This document shows, one piece after another, positions 1 through 6,647 of a stretch of DNA of 22,453 nt. The DNA is from a virus: positions 1 through 22,453 of IMG/VR virus record IMGVR_UViG_3300031775_000046. One strand, given 5' to 3'. Both the position numbers and the translations under genes were made by a program. Every line of letters starts with the position of its first letter. Within the stretch, counting starts at the first letter, position 1. The notes beneath the pieces were generated by a model that saw nothing but the letters and a program-made list of their open reading frames with translations, was not told the origin of the DNA and ran no database searches.

Positions 1-31
1 AATCCACGTGTAAAATAGTGGCAAATGACAC

Positions 32-58
32 AAAACCCTATGATTTATAAGGGTTTTT
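32..58 (+). terminator. rho-independent terminator
   Basis: Inverted repeat AAAACCCT (32-39) and AGGGTTTT (50-57) with a 10-base loop, running into a T tract. It would end transcription from a gene left of the window, just before the promoter at 64-92. No supported gene lies in bases 1-31. Confidence 0.75.
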
Positions 59-63
59 AACGC

Positions 64-92
64 TTGACAAATAGACTATTTTATGATAGAAT
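64..92 (+). promoter_or_regulatory. sigma70-type promoter
   Basis: TTGACA at 64-69, 17-base spacer, TAGAAT at 87-92 preceded by TGA (extended -10). The GC just before TTGACA is shared with the other promoters of this class in the window. It should drive the gene at 123 and the overlapping genes behind it. Confidence 0.75.
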
Positions 93-122
93 TAATGAAT
101 AAACTAACAAAAGGACTATATT

Positions 123-497
123 ATGATAACTAAAGAAACTATATTTGAAGAATTTAAGATTGCAAAACAAAAAGACATTGCAAAATCAACAACTAAACCT
201 CCGTACGAGAATATGTTTACAAACAGAATTGCTGTATTGAGATCACATGCCGATACTAAAAAAACAAATCCTAAAATGTACAGAAATTTAGATATTAATT
301 TTGATAGACTCATACTTGCCTATCAATCACCTGTACCAGTTGATCATTTTTACAAAGTTGTTTTCGGTATGACGTTGAAAGAATACGAACATAAAAAGAT
401 GATTGATGAAATGACCGAAAAACAAAAAGAAAGAGAAGAAGAAAAAAAGAAAAAAGAGAAAGAGATTGAAGGTGTTAAAGAAGTTACTTTTAATTAG
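123..497 (+). CDS. hypothetical protein with charged C-terminal helix
   Basis: A 124-residue protein I do not recognise. Residues 1-90 look globular. Residues from about 95 to 115 are almost entirely Glu and Lys (a REEEKKKKEKE stretch), predicting a single charged helix or coiled coil. The start is supported by an AAAGGA ribosome site about 9 bases upstream and the promoter at 64-92. It is first in a run of overlapping genes: its last 32 bases overlap the lipoprotein gene starting at 466, so the two are probably translationally coupled. No function can be assigned. Confidence 0.8.
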   Translation: MITKETIFEEFKIAKQKDIAKSTTKPPYENMFTNRIAVLRSHADTKKTNPKMYRNLDINFDRLILAYQSPVPVDHFYKVVFGMTLKEYEHKKMIDEMTEKQKEREEEKKKKEKEIEGVKEVTFN

Positions 498-960
498 TTG
501 TTTGTTGTTCCTATGCAATTGTGCTAGTAAACAGTCCTATATTGGTGCGTCCACTACAGCGGCTGTTGCTGGTACAGCATGTTGGCAATACTTATCAGAT
601 AATCCTGCTGTCGTTGCTACTTGTGCAGTTGCAGGTTCTTTTAAGGGTGCAGATATAATGAACTCCGAAACAGACGATCAGTTAATGACAAGAGCATTTA
701 TAGATCATTTAGACAATGCTCCTAATAGTCCAGGGTTTACTACTTGGCAAAACCCTAAAACACAAAGTAATGGTATTATTAAAACTACAGGTTTTTATTT
801 AAAGGGACCTATTAAATGTACAATGATTGAAACTACACACGATCAGAATTTAGATAACACTAGATTCTTTGATACTATACTATATGGTAATCCGTATAGA
901 CAAATGCAATGGCATGAGGCGTGTAAAATGCCTGACGGTAGATGGATGTTAACACAATGA
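466..960 (+). CDS. lipoprotein, surface-antigen-like
   Basis: A 164-residue predicted lipoprotein. The N-terminus has two Lys, a hydrophobic stretch and an atypical lipobox, LCNC, with the lipid-bearing Cys at residue 19. An Ala/Gly-rich segment follows (about 27-60), then a soluble domain ending in DGRWMLTQ, a C-terminal pattern seen in 17-kDa-type surface antigens. Start is TTG at 466 or GTG at 472, both inside the end of the previous gene; the signal peptide is intact either way. The Asn at -1 of the lipobox recurs in the gene at 1575. A phage lipoprotein could act in superinfection exclusion or envelope modification; that is inference. Confidence 0.75.
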   Translation: MKVLKKLLLISCLLFLCNCASKQSYIGASTTAAVAGTACWQYLSDNPAVVATCAVAGSFKGADIMNSETDDQLMTRAFIDHLDNAPNSPGFTTWQNPKTQSNGIIKTTGFYLKGPIKCTMIETTHDQNLDNTRFFDTILYGNPYRQMQWHEACKMPDGRWMLTQ

Positions 961-1427
961 AAAAATTTATAGACCCTAAAAATCCACACACGGTGGGTGA
1001 GAGTGCCTGGAATCTAGGCAATCATATATTACTAATAATGTTTGTTATGGCATTATTGTTTGTAGTAAAATCAAGTTATGCTGAAGATAGTTTTGAAAAC
1101 ACAATAAAGAAACTAGAGGCATTAGAAAACAATGGTACAAAAGTTGAATATGATAAAATACAACCTATCAAAGATCAATATTGTTTCATTAAAGTAGAAA
1201 TTAAGCAATTAGACAATGGCGATATTGTTAAACAGGAAGTAGTAGAATGTGCAGATGGCCGAAAGGCATACGATGGCCCTAGTTATTGGGAGTTGTTTGC
1301 TCAATTCTATTATAGAGATATGTTTACACCTGCCTATTGCAGATATTATGAAAGGCCGAAACATGCCTATCATAAACCTGGCAAAGTTTGCCTTGATAAA
1401 GACGGTAATTGGGAGGTACGAAAATGA
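957..1427 (+). CDS. membrane-anchored or secreted hypothetical protein
   Basis: A 156-residue protein starting at the ATG that overlaps the previous stop (ATGA). Residues about 20-42 are hydrophobic and followed by SSYAED, so this is a signal-anchor or a cleavable signal peptide with an AxA-like site. The remainder has several Cys (in YCFIKVEI, VVECADG, AYCRYYE and KVCLDKDG), which suggests disulfides in an exported domain. The C-terminal DGNWEVRK resembles the DGRWMLTQ end of the preceding lipoprotein, so the two may be related. Function unknown; it belongs to an envelope-directed cluster. Confidence 0.75.
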   Translation: MKKFIDPKNPHTVGESAWNLGNHILLIMFVMALLFVVKSSYAEDSFENTIKKLEALENNGTKVEYDKIQPIKDQYCFIKVEIKQLDNGDIVKQEVVECADGRKAYDGPSYWELFAQFYYRDMFTPAYCRYYERPKHAYHKPGKVCLDKDGNWEVRK

Positions 1428-1582
1428 TAAGAGGTATAATAACCTTAACGATTTTGTGGGTTATCCTTGCTTTTGCATGGGATCCATTTACATCAACAGT
1501 TGAGAAAACACAGGCTGTTGACAAAACAAAAGAAATAGTATATAATGTGTTTAATAATATGAAGGAGAAGGTGAATGAGTAA
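1424..1582 (+). CDS. small membrane protein
   Basis: A 52-residue ORF starting at an ATG that overlaps the previous stop (ATGA, 1424-1427) and ending inside the next gene. The first 20 residues (MIRGIITLTILWVILAFAW) form one transmembrane segment, followed by a short polar tail with KTKEIVYNVFNNMKEK, probably an amphipathic helix. The tight overlaps on both sides are the main evidence that it is real. Its coding sequence also contains the promoter at 1518-1546. Function unknown. Confidence 0.65.
   Translation: MIRGIITLTILWVILAFAWDPFTSTVEKTQAVDKTKEIVYNVFNNMKEKVNE
1518..1546 (+). promoter_or_regulatory. sigma70-type promoter inside a gene
   Basis: TTGACA at 1518-1523, 17-base spacer, TATAAT at 1541-1546, both perfect hexamers. 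It lies within the small membrane protein gene and predicts a start near 1553, just ahead of the lipoprotein gene at 1575 and its GGAGAAGG ribosome site. It lacks the GC and TGA extensions of the other promoters. Confidence 0.65.
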
Positions 1583-2183
1583 GATACTCAAATATATAAT
1601 GATCGGTTCTATAGGTCTGTTACTTGCAAATTGTTCTAGTAGCACTTATAAAATCAAACAAGAAAAGGATAAACAAGTCCTTAAAGTACCATCTTGGTAT
1701 ATGAAAGATTATAACGAGAAGAAAGAATGTGGTACTAAAACGTTCGGCAAAGGCAAAGATAAAGTTTGTATCTTTGGTGTCGGTACGAGTGTTTCACCAG
1801 ATTTAGAACTTGCAATTGAAAAAGGTATGATGATTGCAAAGGCTGAACTTGCTGATAAAGTAAAAGGTGAGATGAATAAGAAAGCGAAAATATTTACTAC
1901 TGAATTAGGTAAGAATACTAATAAGACCGTAGTTACAGATGTTGAAACTACATTGGTAAATATAATTAAACAAACACCTGTAAGAGGTTATGAAGTGTTT
2001 GCTCAGGAAGTAACGCTTACAAAGAACGGATACTATCGTTCTTGGATAGGTTTAAGATTACCTATGGGTGAATACAATAAGATGTATAACTACTCTATTG
2101 AAACTGTTGTTGACGCTTTCAAACTAAAAGAAATGGCTGATAAGGCCTATGACGAAGTAGAGGTTATTGCTAATGAGCAGTAA
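1575..2183 (+). CDS. LPP20-family-like lipoprotein
   Basis: A 202-residue lipoprotein: MSKILKYIMIG signal, lipobox LLANC with the lipid Cys at residue 20. Residues about 60-105 carry the pattern of LPP20/LPP20-like lipoproteins: a short strand with FGVGTS, then a long Ala-rich helix with AIEKGMMIAKAELADKVKG. A second strand region (about 140-165) includes YRSWIGLRLPMGEYN. Start at 1575 follows a strong GGAGAAGG site and overlaps the previous gene by 8 bases. It probably sits in the outer membrane. Phage use of this family is unusual and may reflect acquisition from a host. Confidence 0.75.
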   Translation: MSKILKYIMIGSIGLLLANCSSSTYKIKQEKDKQVLKVPSWYMKDYNEKKECGTKTFGKGKDKVCIFGVGTSVSPDLELAIEKGMMIAKAELADKVKGEMNKKAKIFTTELGKNTNKTVVTDVETTLVNIIKQTPVRGYEVFAQEVTLTKNGYYRSWIGLRLPMGEYNKMYNYSIETVVDAFKLKEMADKAYDEVEVIANEQ

Positions 2184-2442
2184 AATAGAAATATACTCAA
2201 AGCCCAATTGTACATATTGTACAAAATCAAAACACTTGGTTAAGAGTTTGGGCTTTGAATACACAGAAAAGATGTTTGGTAAAGACTTTAAAACACCAGA
2301 CGAGTTATTTGAGGCCGTAGGTAAACAAGTAAGAACTATGCCACAAATATTAATTGATGATAAACATATCGGTGGGTACAATGAATTAGTTGAATACTTT
2401 GCCGATAAAGGTTTAGTAAACTTTAAGGGTGAGAAAATATAA
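2173..2442 (+). CDS. grx: glutaredoxin
   Basis: An 89-residue glutaredoxin covering the complete fold. Active-site CTYC is at residues 13-16, the cis-Pro TMPQ loop at 55-58 and the glutathione-binding GGYNEL at 67-72. Glutaredoxins reduce disulfides with glutathione; in T4-like phages they can supply electrons to ribonucleotide reductase. ATG at 2173 is preferred over the in-frame TTG at 2167 because it gives the usual short N-terminus; it overlaps the previous stop by 11 bases. Two active-site Cys favour the dithiol class over the monothiol Fe-S-carrier class. Confidence 0.93.
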   Translation: MSSKIEIYSKPNCTYCTKSKHLVKSLGFEYTEKMFGKDFKTPDELFEAVGKQVRTMPQILIDDKHIGGYNELVEYFADKGLVNFKGEKI

Positions 2443-2654
2443 TGGCATTATCAGATTATTCTTCACACGATTGGCGTAAACATACAGATGACGCTGTTAT
2501 TGTAAGTGATAAGGAATTTGAACAATTAAAAGTAAATAATAGTAGAGTTATCTTTATCAATCCAAAAACATTAAAAGAGGAATCTGTTGAAGTATCCAGA
2601 TTGATTAGAGTCTTTGTAAATAATAGAGATGATCTAAAAAGGAGTGTTAAGTAA
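2442..2654 (+). CDS. small hypothetical protein
   Basis: A 70-residue soluble protein with no family I recognise. It has acidic and basic patches and a VIFINPKTLKEESVEVSRL segment that looks like strand-turn-strand. ATG overlaps the final base of the glutaredoxin stop, and its own stop overlaps the next ATG (TAATG), so it is in a tightly coupled operon. No function assigned. Confidence 0.7.
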   Translation: MALSDYSSHDWRKHTDDAVIVSDKEFEQLKVNNSRVIFINPKTLKEESVEVSRLIRVFVNNRDDLKRSVK

Positions 2655-2782
2655 TGTCAAAGTTGAATGCTATTATATTGTTAATATTATTAAGTATTAC
2701 AATTGCTAATTCTATTGCAATTAAAAATATACATGATGAAGTATTTTGGCCTGAAGGCATAATGAAACCATTAAAGAGATGA
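2654..2782 (+). CDS. tiny membrane or secreted protein
   Basis: A 42-residue ORF. Residues 5-24 (NAIILLILLSITIANSIAI) are hydrophobic and followed by a short polar tail ending in MKPLKR. It starts at a TAATG junction with the previous gene and overlaps the next start (ATGATG at 2779), which supports translation. It could be a single-span peptide or an exported peptide. Function unknown. Confidence 0.6.
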   Translation: MSKLNAIILLILLSITIANSIAIKNIHDEVFWPEGIMKPLKR

Positions 2783-3156
2783 TGACAAAAGAAAAGAAAC
2801 CAGATAACATAATATTGTTTCCTAAAATTCCTATGAAAAGACCTAATCAAAAGGCACAAGAATTAGACGCTAAACGACAGGAGATGATGAGATTGCAACA
2901 TAACAAGGTTTATGTACAGGCAATATCTGAACAGTTAACAGAGTCAATGCTATTGATATTAAGAGATGAGAATATTAGTATAACAGACAAAACGTTTTTA
3001 AGTGACTATAAACTAACACTAGAGGCGATTAACTCTATGTTGTTAAGACATGTACATATAAAACACCCTTTACAAGAGCGTGTAGATAAATCAGTAACAA
3101 CAAAGGGTGAAGGTAAAGATGTTTATGCTATTACAATTGACTATAACAAATTTTAA
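2779..3156 (+). CDS. conserved T4-like marine phage protein, unknown function
   Basis: A 125-residue soluble protein. The N-terminus has a DNIILFPKIP motif, followed by a mostly helical middle (about 25-85) with AISEQLTESMLLILRDENI and a positively charged segment before the C-terminal strand YAITIDYNKF. I recall similar small proteins in marine T4-like phages but no function. The start overlaps the previous gene by 4 bases; the alternative start is the adjacent second ATG at 2782. It is the last gene before the 92-base gap at 3157-3248. Confidence 0.75.
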   Translation: MMTKEKKPDNIILFPKIPMKRPNQKAQELDAKRQEMMRLQHNKVYVQAISEQLTESMLLILRDENISITDKTFLSDYKLTLEAINSMLLRHVHIKHPLQERVDKSVTTKGEGKDVYAITIDYNKF

Positions 3157-3180
3157 GAATTCCATAAAGCACTTTGGGAT

Positions 3181-3222
3181 AATTACTAATACTGGCAAAG
3201 TTAGTAATTCTAAATCATGCCA
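3181..3222 (+). promoter_or_regulatory. inverted repeat / possible H-type pseudoknot before HTH gene
   Basis: AATTACTAA (3181-3189) and TTAGTAATT (3201-3209) form a perfect 9-base inverted repeat with an 11-base loop. The loop contains TGGCA (3193-3197), which is complementary to TGCCA just downstream (3218-3222), the geometry of an H-type pseudoknot. It lies 27 bases before the start of the DNA-binding protein gene. Either an operator for that protein or an RNA control element in its leader. Confidence 0.5.
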
Positions 3223-3248
3223 ATATATAATAGAAAAGGAGTGAATAA

Positions 3249-3581
3249 ATGTTTAAATCATTATTTACAAATGACTCATTAAGAGTTGTATCAAAATCAA
3301 AAAAAACTGAAACTAGAGGCAGAAAAACTTTGTCTAAAAGACAAAAGGTTCTAAATCTTTTATCAAAAGGTCAATCTGTGACTTGGAAAGCATTAAGAAG
3401 CAGATTCGATTTAGTATCGCCAAGAGCACTTGTTGATACTTTGAGAGCAGAAGGTAACATGATCTATGTTAACAAAACTGCTAAAGGTACATCTTACAGA
3501 ATGGGTGTTCCTACAAAAGCGATTATCGCTGCTGGTATTAAAAAATTATATGGGACTCCGTTCGCATATAAAAATGCTTAA
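3249..3581 (+). CDS. winged-helix-like DNA-binding protein
   Basis: A 110-residue basic protein (pI clearly high). Residues about 28-90 read as a winged helix-turn-helix: RQKVLNLLSKGQSVTWKALRSRF, then VSPRALVDTLRAEGNMI as the likely recognition helix, then a wing with VNKTAKGTSYRM. The N-terminal 27 residues and the C-terminal tail are Lys-rich. It is expected to bind DNA, perhaps as a phage regulator or nucleoid-type protein. AAGGAG about 7 bases upstream of ATG is a strong ribosome site. The inverted repeat at 3181-3222 is a natural candidate for autoregulation. No T4 homologue is recognised. Confidence 0.75.
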   Translation: MFKSLFTNDSLRVVSKSKKTETRGRKTLSKRQKVLNLLSKGQSVTWKALRSRFDLVSPRALVDTLRAEGNMIYVNKTAKGTSYRMGVPTKAIIAAGIKKLYGTPFAYKNA

Positions 3582-3592
3582 TTCTCATTAAG

Positions 3593-3600
3593 TATAAATA
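3593..3600 (+). promoter_or_regulatory. T4-type late promoter
   Basis: Exact TATAAATA box, 12 bases after the previous stop and upstream of the gene at 3656. T4 spacing puts the start near 3606, so the message would begin with the hairpin at 3608-3629. The gp33 gene in this window supports use of this promoter class. Confidence 0.7.
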
Positions 3601-3607
3601 TCTGTAT

Positions 3608-3629
3608 AGGGGTAGGGAGACTTACCCCT
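3608..3629 (+). promoter_or_regulatory. 5'-leader hairpin and strong ribosome site
   Basis: AGGGGTA (3608-3614) pairs with TACCCCT (3623-3629) around an 8-base loop. On a transcript from the late promoter it would lie at the extreme 5' end, where hairpins can protect RNA from decay. Downstream, GAGGAGG at 3644-3650, 5 bases before ATG, is the strongest ribosome site I see here. Both suggest very high expression. Confidence 0.55.
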
Positions 3630-3655
3630 TTACATAACAACATGAGGAGGGCATT

Positions 3656-4141
3656 ATGCCAATGACAACATCACAATTACATGGTATGGATACAGCAGGT
3701 TCATCTGCTCCATTACTACATGAAATTCTAACAAAAGTAAATAACGCAAAAGATAAACCAGCAAAGATTGCTGTTTTAAAGAAGAATGACTCTATACCTT
3801 TAAGACAAATTATAAAAGGTGCATTTGATCCTAAAATTAAATGGGCATTACCTGAAGGTATACCACCATACAAAGAGAATGACGCACCAGCAGGTACTGA
3901 ACATACTACTTTATTCCAAGAAGCTAGAAGACTATGGCACTTTGTAGAAGGCGCTGACAGTAAACTACCTAAAACTAAAAAAGAAATGATGTTTATTCAG
4001 TTACTTGAAGGCCTACATAAAGATGACGCTGCTCTTATGGTCGCAGTAAAAGACAAAGCACTTAATAAAAAGTACAAAGGTCTAACAGACGCTGTGGTAA
4101 AAGAAGCATTTGGTTGGAATTCAGATTACAAAACGTCCTAA
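3656..4141 (+). CDS. DUF6433-like conserved phage protein
   Basis: A 161-residue protein with the pattern of a family very common in T4-like cyanophages and pelagiphages, which I recall as DUF6433. Landmarks are LLHEILTKVNNAKDKPAKIAVL (about 20-41), LRQIIKGAFDP, WALPEGIPPY, the central NDAPAGTEHTTL (about 80-91), LWHFVEGADSKLP and EMMFIQLLEGLH, ending in AVVKEAFGWN. Function is not known. Its own late promoter, leader hairpin and consensus ribosome site point to abundant late expression, consistent with a virion or assembly role (inference). Confidence 0.85.
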   Translation: MPMTTSQLHGMDTAGSSAPLLHEILTKVNNAKDKPAKIAVLKKNDSIPLRQIIKGAFDPKIKWALPEGIPPYKENDAPAGTEHTTLFQEARRLWHFVEGADSKLPKTKKEMMFIQLLEGLHKDDAALMVAVKDKALNKKYKGLTDAVVKEAFGWNSDYKTS

Positions 4142-4178
4142 AACATAAATATTATTAAGTGATTCTATAATATTCAAC

Positions 4179-4211
4179 TATAGGGTGCATGACAGAATGT
4201 CACACCCTATA
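4179..4211 (+). terminator. long hairpin, probable terminator or RNA end
   Basis: TATAGGGTG (4179-4187) pairs with CACCCTATA (4203-4211), and inside it TGACA (4190-4194) pairs with TGTCA (4198-4202) around a GAA loop. That is 14 base pairs with one two-base bulge (4188-4189). No T tract follows, so it may be a two-way terminator or an RNA-stabilising end for the highly expressed gene before it. Confidence 0.6.
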
Positions 4212-4250
4212 AACCTATTGATTTATCTACATTATTTGTCCATTTTTTGC

Positions 4251-4279
4251 TTGATTTCTTTGTTGATTTCTGATATTAT
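4251..4279 (+). promoter_or_regulatory. weaker sigma70-type promoter
   Basis: TTGATT at 4251-4256 preceded by GC, 17-base spacer, TATTAT at 4274-4279 preceded by TGA. It is a degenerate copy of the recurring GCTTGACA / TGATATAAT pattern. It should drive the gene at 4312, whose AAAGGAG site is at 4297-4303. Confidence 0.55.
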
Positions 4280-4311
4280 TATCATATGAAAACAACAAAG
4301 GAGAATATATA

Positions 4312-4506
4312 ATGTCAAAAACAAAACAATGGATTGAAGATACTACTGAAACTAAAGTTGATAACATCATTGCTAAATTAACATCTGGTGAGATTACTAG
4401 AACAGACGCTAGAGATCAAATTATGGATGTTGATAATATTGCAATGTTAGGTATTGATGAGAATACAGTTGATGAAGTAATTTACGAGGCACATGCCAAT
4501 GCGTAA
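4312..4506 (+). CDS. small hypothetical protein
   Basis: A 64-residue acidic, mostly helical protein (KTKQWIEDTTETKVDNII, then EITRTDARDQIMDVDNIAMLG). No family recognised. AAAGGAG sits 8 bases upstream of ATG and a promoter precedes it, so it heads the transcription unit that runs through the SprT-like protease and glucosaminidase. Its end overlaps the start of the next gene. Confidence 0.75.
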   Translation: MSKTKQWIEDTTETKVDNIIAKLTSGEITRTDARDQIMDVDNIAMLGIDENTVDEVIYEAHANA

Positions 4507-4819
4507 ATCTTTCTTAATTTTATTTTTATTATTTGTCTATACTTGGTCTTGGTCTATCTTTAACGTTGCCAAGGCAGATGACTATAACAAGGCTGTAATT
4601 GGTCATGTTATTTCAGAAACTATTAAAGGCACAGATATTGATACATCATACATTATGGAGCAAGAACTTGAAAAACTTGCCCACAAATTTATGATAGATT
4701 CAGTAATTATATTACAGGCATACTTACCACAAATTATTGATGGTGTTGCCGCTGATTTAAGATTAAAACTTGACGAAAAATACAAAGAGGCAATTTTAAA
4801 TGGCGAAAATAACAACTAG
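4499..4819 (+). CDS. exported hypothetical protein
   Basis: About 106 residues. MRKSFLILFLLFVYTWSW... is a signal peptide with predicted cleavage after VAKA before DDYN. The mature part (about 80 residues) is helical and moderately acidic. ATG at 4499 puts Arg-Lys right before the hydrophobic core; an in-frame ATG at 4493 adds two residues. It overlaps the genes on both sides (8 and 20 bases). Probably periplasmic; function unknown. Confidence 0.7.
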   Translation: MRKSFLILFLLFVYTWSWSIFNVAKADDYNKAVIGHVISETIKGTDIDTSYIMEQELEKLAHKFMIDSVIILQAYLPQIIDGVAADLRLKLDEKYKEAILNGENNN

Positions 4820-5219
4820 AAAAATGAAGGCAATGAAGTTGAAAAAGGCTCTTAAAAAGGAGTTTTCTTCTAAGCGTCAATATAAGACTACCTATAAAGA
4901 TATTAAAAAGTATTTCAAAATTCTAAACAATGTTATTTTTGATAGCAAGTTAAGTCCGTTCGGACAAATTCAAATAAAAGATTTACAAAGAGAGAAGTGT
5001 GTAGGACAAGTAGTAACCTTTGAATGGAAAAGAAAAGGTACTAGATTATACAAGTTAGAGATGTTACCTACATATCCTGATAAAAGAGATTTTATGGACA
5101 CTTTAGTACATGAAATGGTACACTTGTACCAAATGCAAAACCTGGGAGACTCGGGCAATCACAATGACGTGTTTTGGTCGTTTAGTCCAAAAGTAAACTA
5201 CGTGGGTTTACAATTATAA
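4800..5219 (+). CDS. SprT-like zinc metalloprotease-like protein
   Basis: A 139-residue protein with a basic N-terminus (about 1-30) and an SprT-like core. The zinc motif HEMVH is at residues 104-108 (Glu105 catalytic) and a third ligand is expected at His121 in GNHNDVFW. The sequence ends soon after (VNYVGLQL), so the C-terminal zinc ribbon of host SprT is missing; this short form is the usual one I recall from marine T4-like phages. SprT/Spartan-type proteins cleave proteins crosslinked to DNA, and the basic N-terminus would suit DNA binding. The phage role is not established. Confidence 0.85.
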   Translation: MAKITTRKMKAMKLKKALKKEFSSKRQYKTTYKDIKKYFKILNNVIFDSKLSPFGQIQIKDLQREKCVGQVVTFEWKRKGTRLYKLEMLPTYPDKRDFMDTLVHEMVHLYQMQNLGDSGNHNDVFWSFSPKVNYVGLQL

Positions 5220-5232
5220 GAAAGAGTATATT

Positions 5233-5511
5233 ATGAAAGACGGTGAGAAGAACCACATTGATGAGTGGCTACAGAAACAAATCAAAAAAGGTATTGTCAT
5301 TATTGACAAGGTACTTAACAATAACGTAAAAGAGTGGGAACTATATTATACAGGACATTTACAAAAAGATATATTGTGTAACTTTCCTGGTAGAACTAGT
5401 AAAAAGATTTTCAAAGGATATAGAAGTCATTTGGATAACGACAACCTTGTTTTTACACAAAAGAAATTTGAAGAACATGGTTATGAATATTATGTAAAGA
5501 GAGGTATATAA
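5233..5511 (+). CDS. small hypothetical protein
   Basis: A 92-residue soluble basic protein with no recognised family. It opens with a charged helix (DEWLQKQIKKGIVIIDKVL) and continues with aromatic-rich segments (ELYYTGHL, EEHGYEYYVKRGI). AAGAAAGAG upstream is a modest ribosome site, and its stop overlaps the next ATG (TAATG), indicating coupling. Function unknown. Confidence 0.7.
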   Translation: MKDGEKNHIDEWLQKQIKKGIVIIDKVLNNNVKEWELYYTGHLQKDILCNFPGRTSKKIFKGYRSHLDNDNLVFTQKKFEEHGYEYYVKRGI

Positions 5512-5792
5512 TGAAACTATTGAAGAAACATAAAGAGATATTAAACGAACTGATAAAAGGTAAAGGTTATTTCAAAACACCTACCGTACCTAAAAACCAC
5601 CAAGAGAATATTTTAGATGATTTAGTCAATCTTTATTTAAAAGATTTACTTGTGTTTAATAGAGAATATGACGTGCCATCATTTGGTCCTAGTAGTGAAC
5701 ACAAGGTAAGATATAAATGGTATACAGTTACAATGCCTAAAACTAAAACAATCAAAGACTTAAAAAAGGTGGTTAAAGATGGCAAAATTTAA
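5511..5792 (+). CDS. small hypothetical protein, wHTH-like
   Basis: A 93-residue basic protein. LLKKHKEILNELIKGKGYF followed by NILDDLVNLYLKDLLVFN and a strand pair (YDVPSF..., KVRYKWYTVT) is compatible with a small winged-helix fold, but no specific family is recognised. The C-terminal tail is Lys-rich. It begins at the TAATG junction with the previous gene and overlaps the next one by 14 bases. Confidence 0.65.
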   Translation: MKLLKKHKEILNELIKGKGYFKTPTVPKNHQENILDDLVNLYLKDLLVFNREYDVPSFGPSSEHKVRYKWYTVTMPKTKTIKDLKKVVKDGKI

Positions 5793-6459
5793 TTGGCATA
5801 GACTAGCAAATCTGGCTTGGTTTTATACAAAGGTATTCTTTGCAGTATTGACTTTATGCGTTGTTTCATACTTGTACGGTACACATAAACCTAATGAGTC
5901 TGCTATTGCAAAAGTGAATGAAGAATTAGATATATTTTATATGAATGAGATTAAGGCAATGGATTTACAAGAACCTGAATTTACATATAACAATGATATA
6001 CAATTTGTACGTGCTATGCACAAATGTATAAACTTCATAAATTTTACATTACCTAAAGATAAAAGAGTACCTTATGAGATGATTATAGGTCAGGCAGCGT
6101 TAGAGTCTGCTTGGGGTCAATCAAGGTTTGCAGTAGAAGGTAATAATTTATTTGGGATTAGAACATGGAGTAAAGACTCACCACATCTATTACCACAAGG
6201 TGTTACAAAGTGGCCTGGTTGGGGTGTAAAAGTATTTGCTAGTAAATGTGATAGTGTAAACTATTATATTGATCTATTAAACAATCATAATGCTTACAAA
6301 GAGTTTAGAGTATTAAGACAAAAAATGCTTGATAAGAATCAAATGCTAGACTCATTGTTATTGATTAAAAAACTTGATAAGTTTTCTACAACAAAAGATT
6401 ATGACGCTAGAGTTGCTAGAATGATATTTAAAATCAGAAAACTAGAGGAGAAAAAATGA
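5779..6459 (+). CDS. membrane-anchored glucosaminidase (candidate endolysin)
   Basis: A 226-residue protein with one N-terminal transmembrane segment (about 13-33, WFYTKVFFAVLTLCVVSYLYG) and a Bax/FlgJ-type glucosaminidase domain (about 75-225). The motif GQAALESAWGQSRF (104-117) carries the expected catalytic Glu109, followed by EGNNLFGIRTW. It should cleave glycan strands of peptidoglycan in the periplasm. The uncleaved N-terminal segment suggests a signal-anchor-release endolysin or a tethered enzyme. The adjacent small membrane protein (6456) could be a partner. A second wall enzyme, an M15 peptidase, is at 10505. Confidence 0.85.
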   Translation: MAKFNWHRLANLAWFYTKVFFAVLTLCVVSYLYGTHKPNESAIAKVNEELDIFYMNEIKAMDLQEPEFTYNNDIQFVRAMHKCINFINFTLPKDKRVPYEMIIGQAALESAWGQSRFAVEGNNLFGIRTWSKDSPHLLPQGVTKWPGWGVKVFASKCDSVNYYIDLLNNHNAYKEFRVLRQKMLDKNQMLDSLLLIKKLDKFSTTKDYDARVARMIFKIRKLEEKK

Positions 6460-6647
6460 CAGCAGAGTACGGAGTAGGTTTATTCTTTTTAGGTATGACA
6501 ATAACTTTTATAGGTTTTTTCATTGCCTTTTTAGTTGTTAACTATAATGAAAAGGTAGAACGTAAAAAGAAATACAAAGAAAAAGGTCCATTAGCAGACT
6601 TGTATAAGTATATGCCTGGTGTAAAATACGGAGATGATTGCCAGTGA
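6456..6647 (+). CDS. small single-span membrane protein (holin-like or spanin-like candidate)
   Basis: A 63-residue protein overlapping the glucosaminidase stop (ATGA). One transmembrane segment (about 6-30, GLFFLGMTITFIGFFIAFLVVNY) is followed by a highly basic tail (KVERKKKYKEKG). Position directly after a wall hydrolase suggests a lysis role such as a holin or inner-membrane spanin, but size and topology alone do not prove this. Confidence 0.65.
   Translation: MTAEYGVGLFFLGMTITFIGFFIAFLVVNYNEKVERKKKYKEKGPLADLYKYMPGVKYGDDCQ

Noticed and set aside
3226-3231. TATAAT upstream of the DNA-binding protein gene
   Set aside because: No -35 at acceptable spacing, and the predicted start (about 3238) would cut off the ribosome site.
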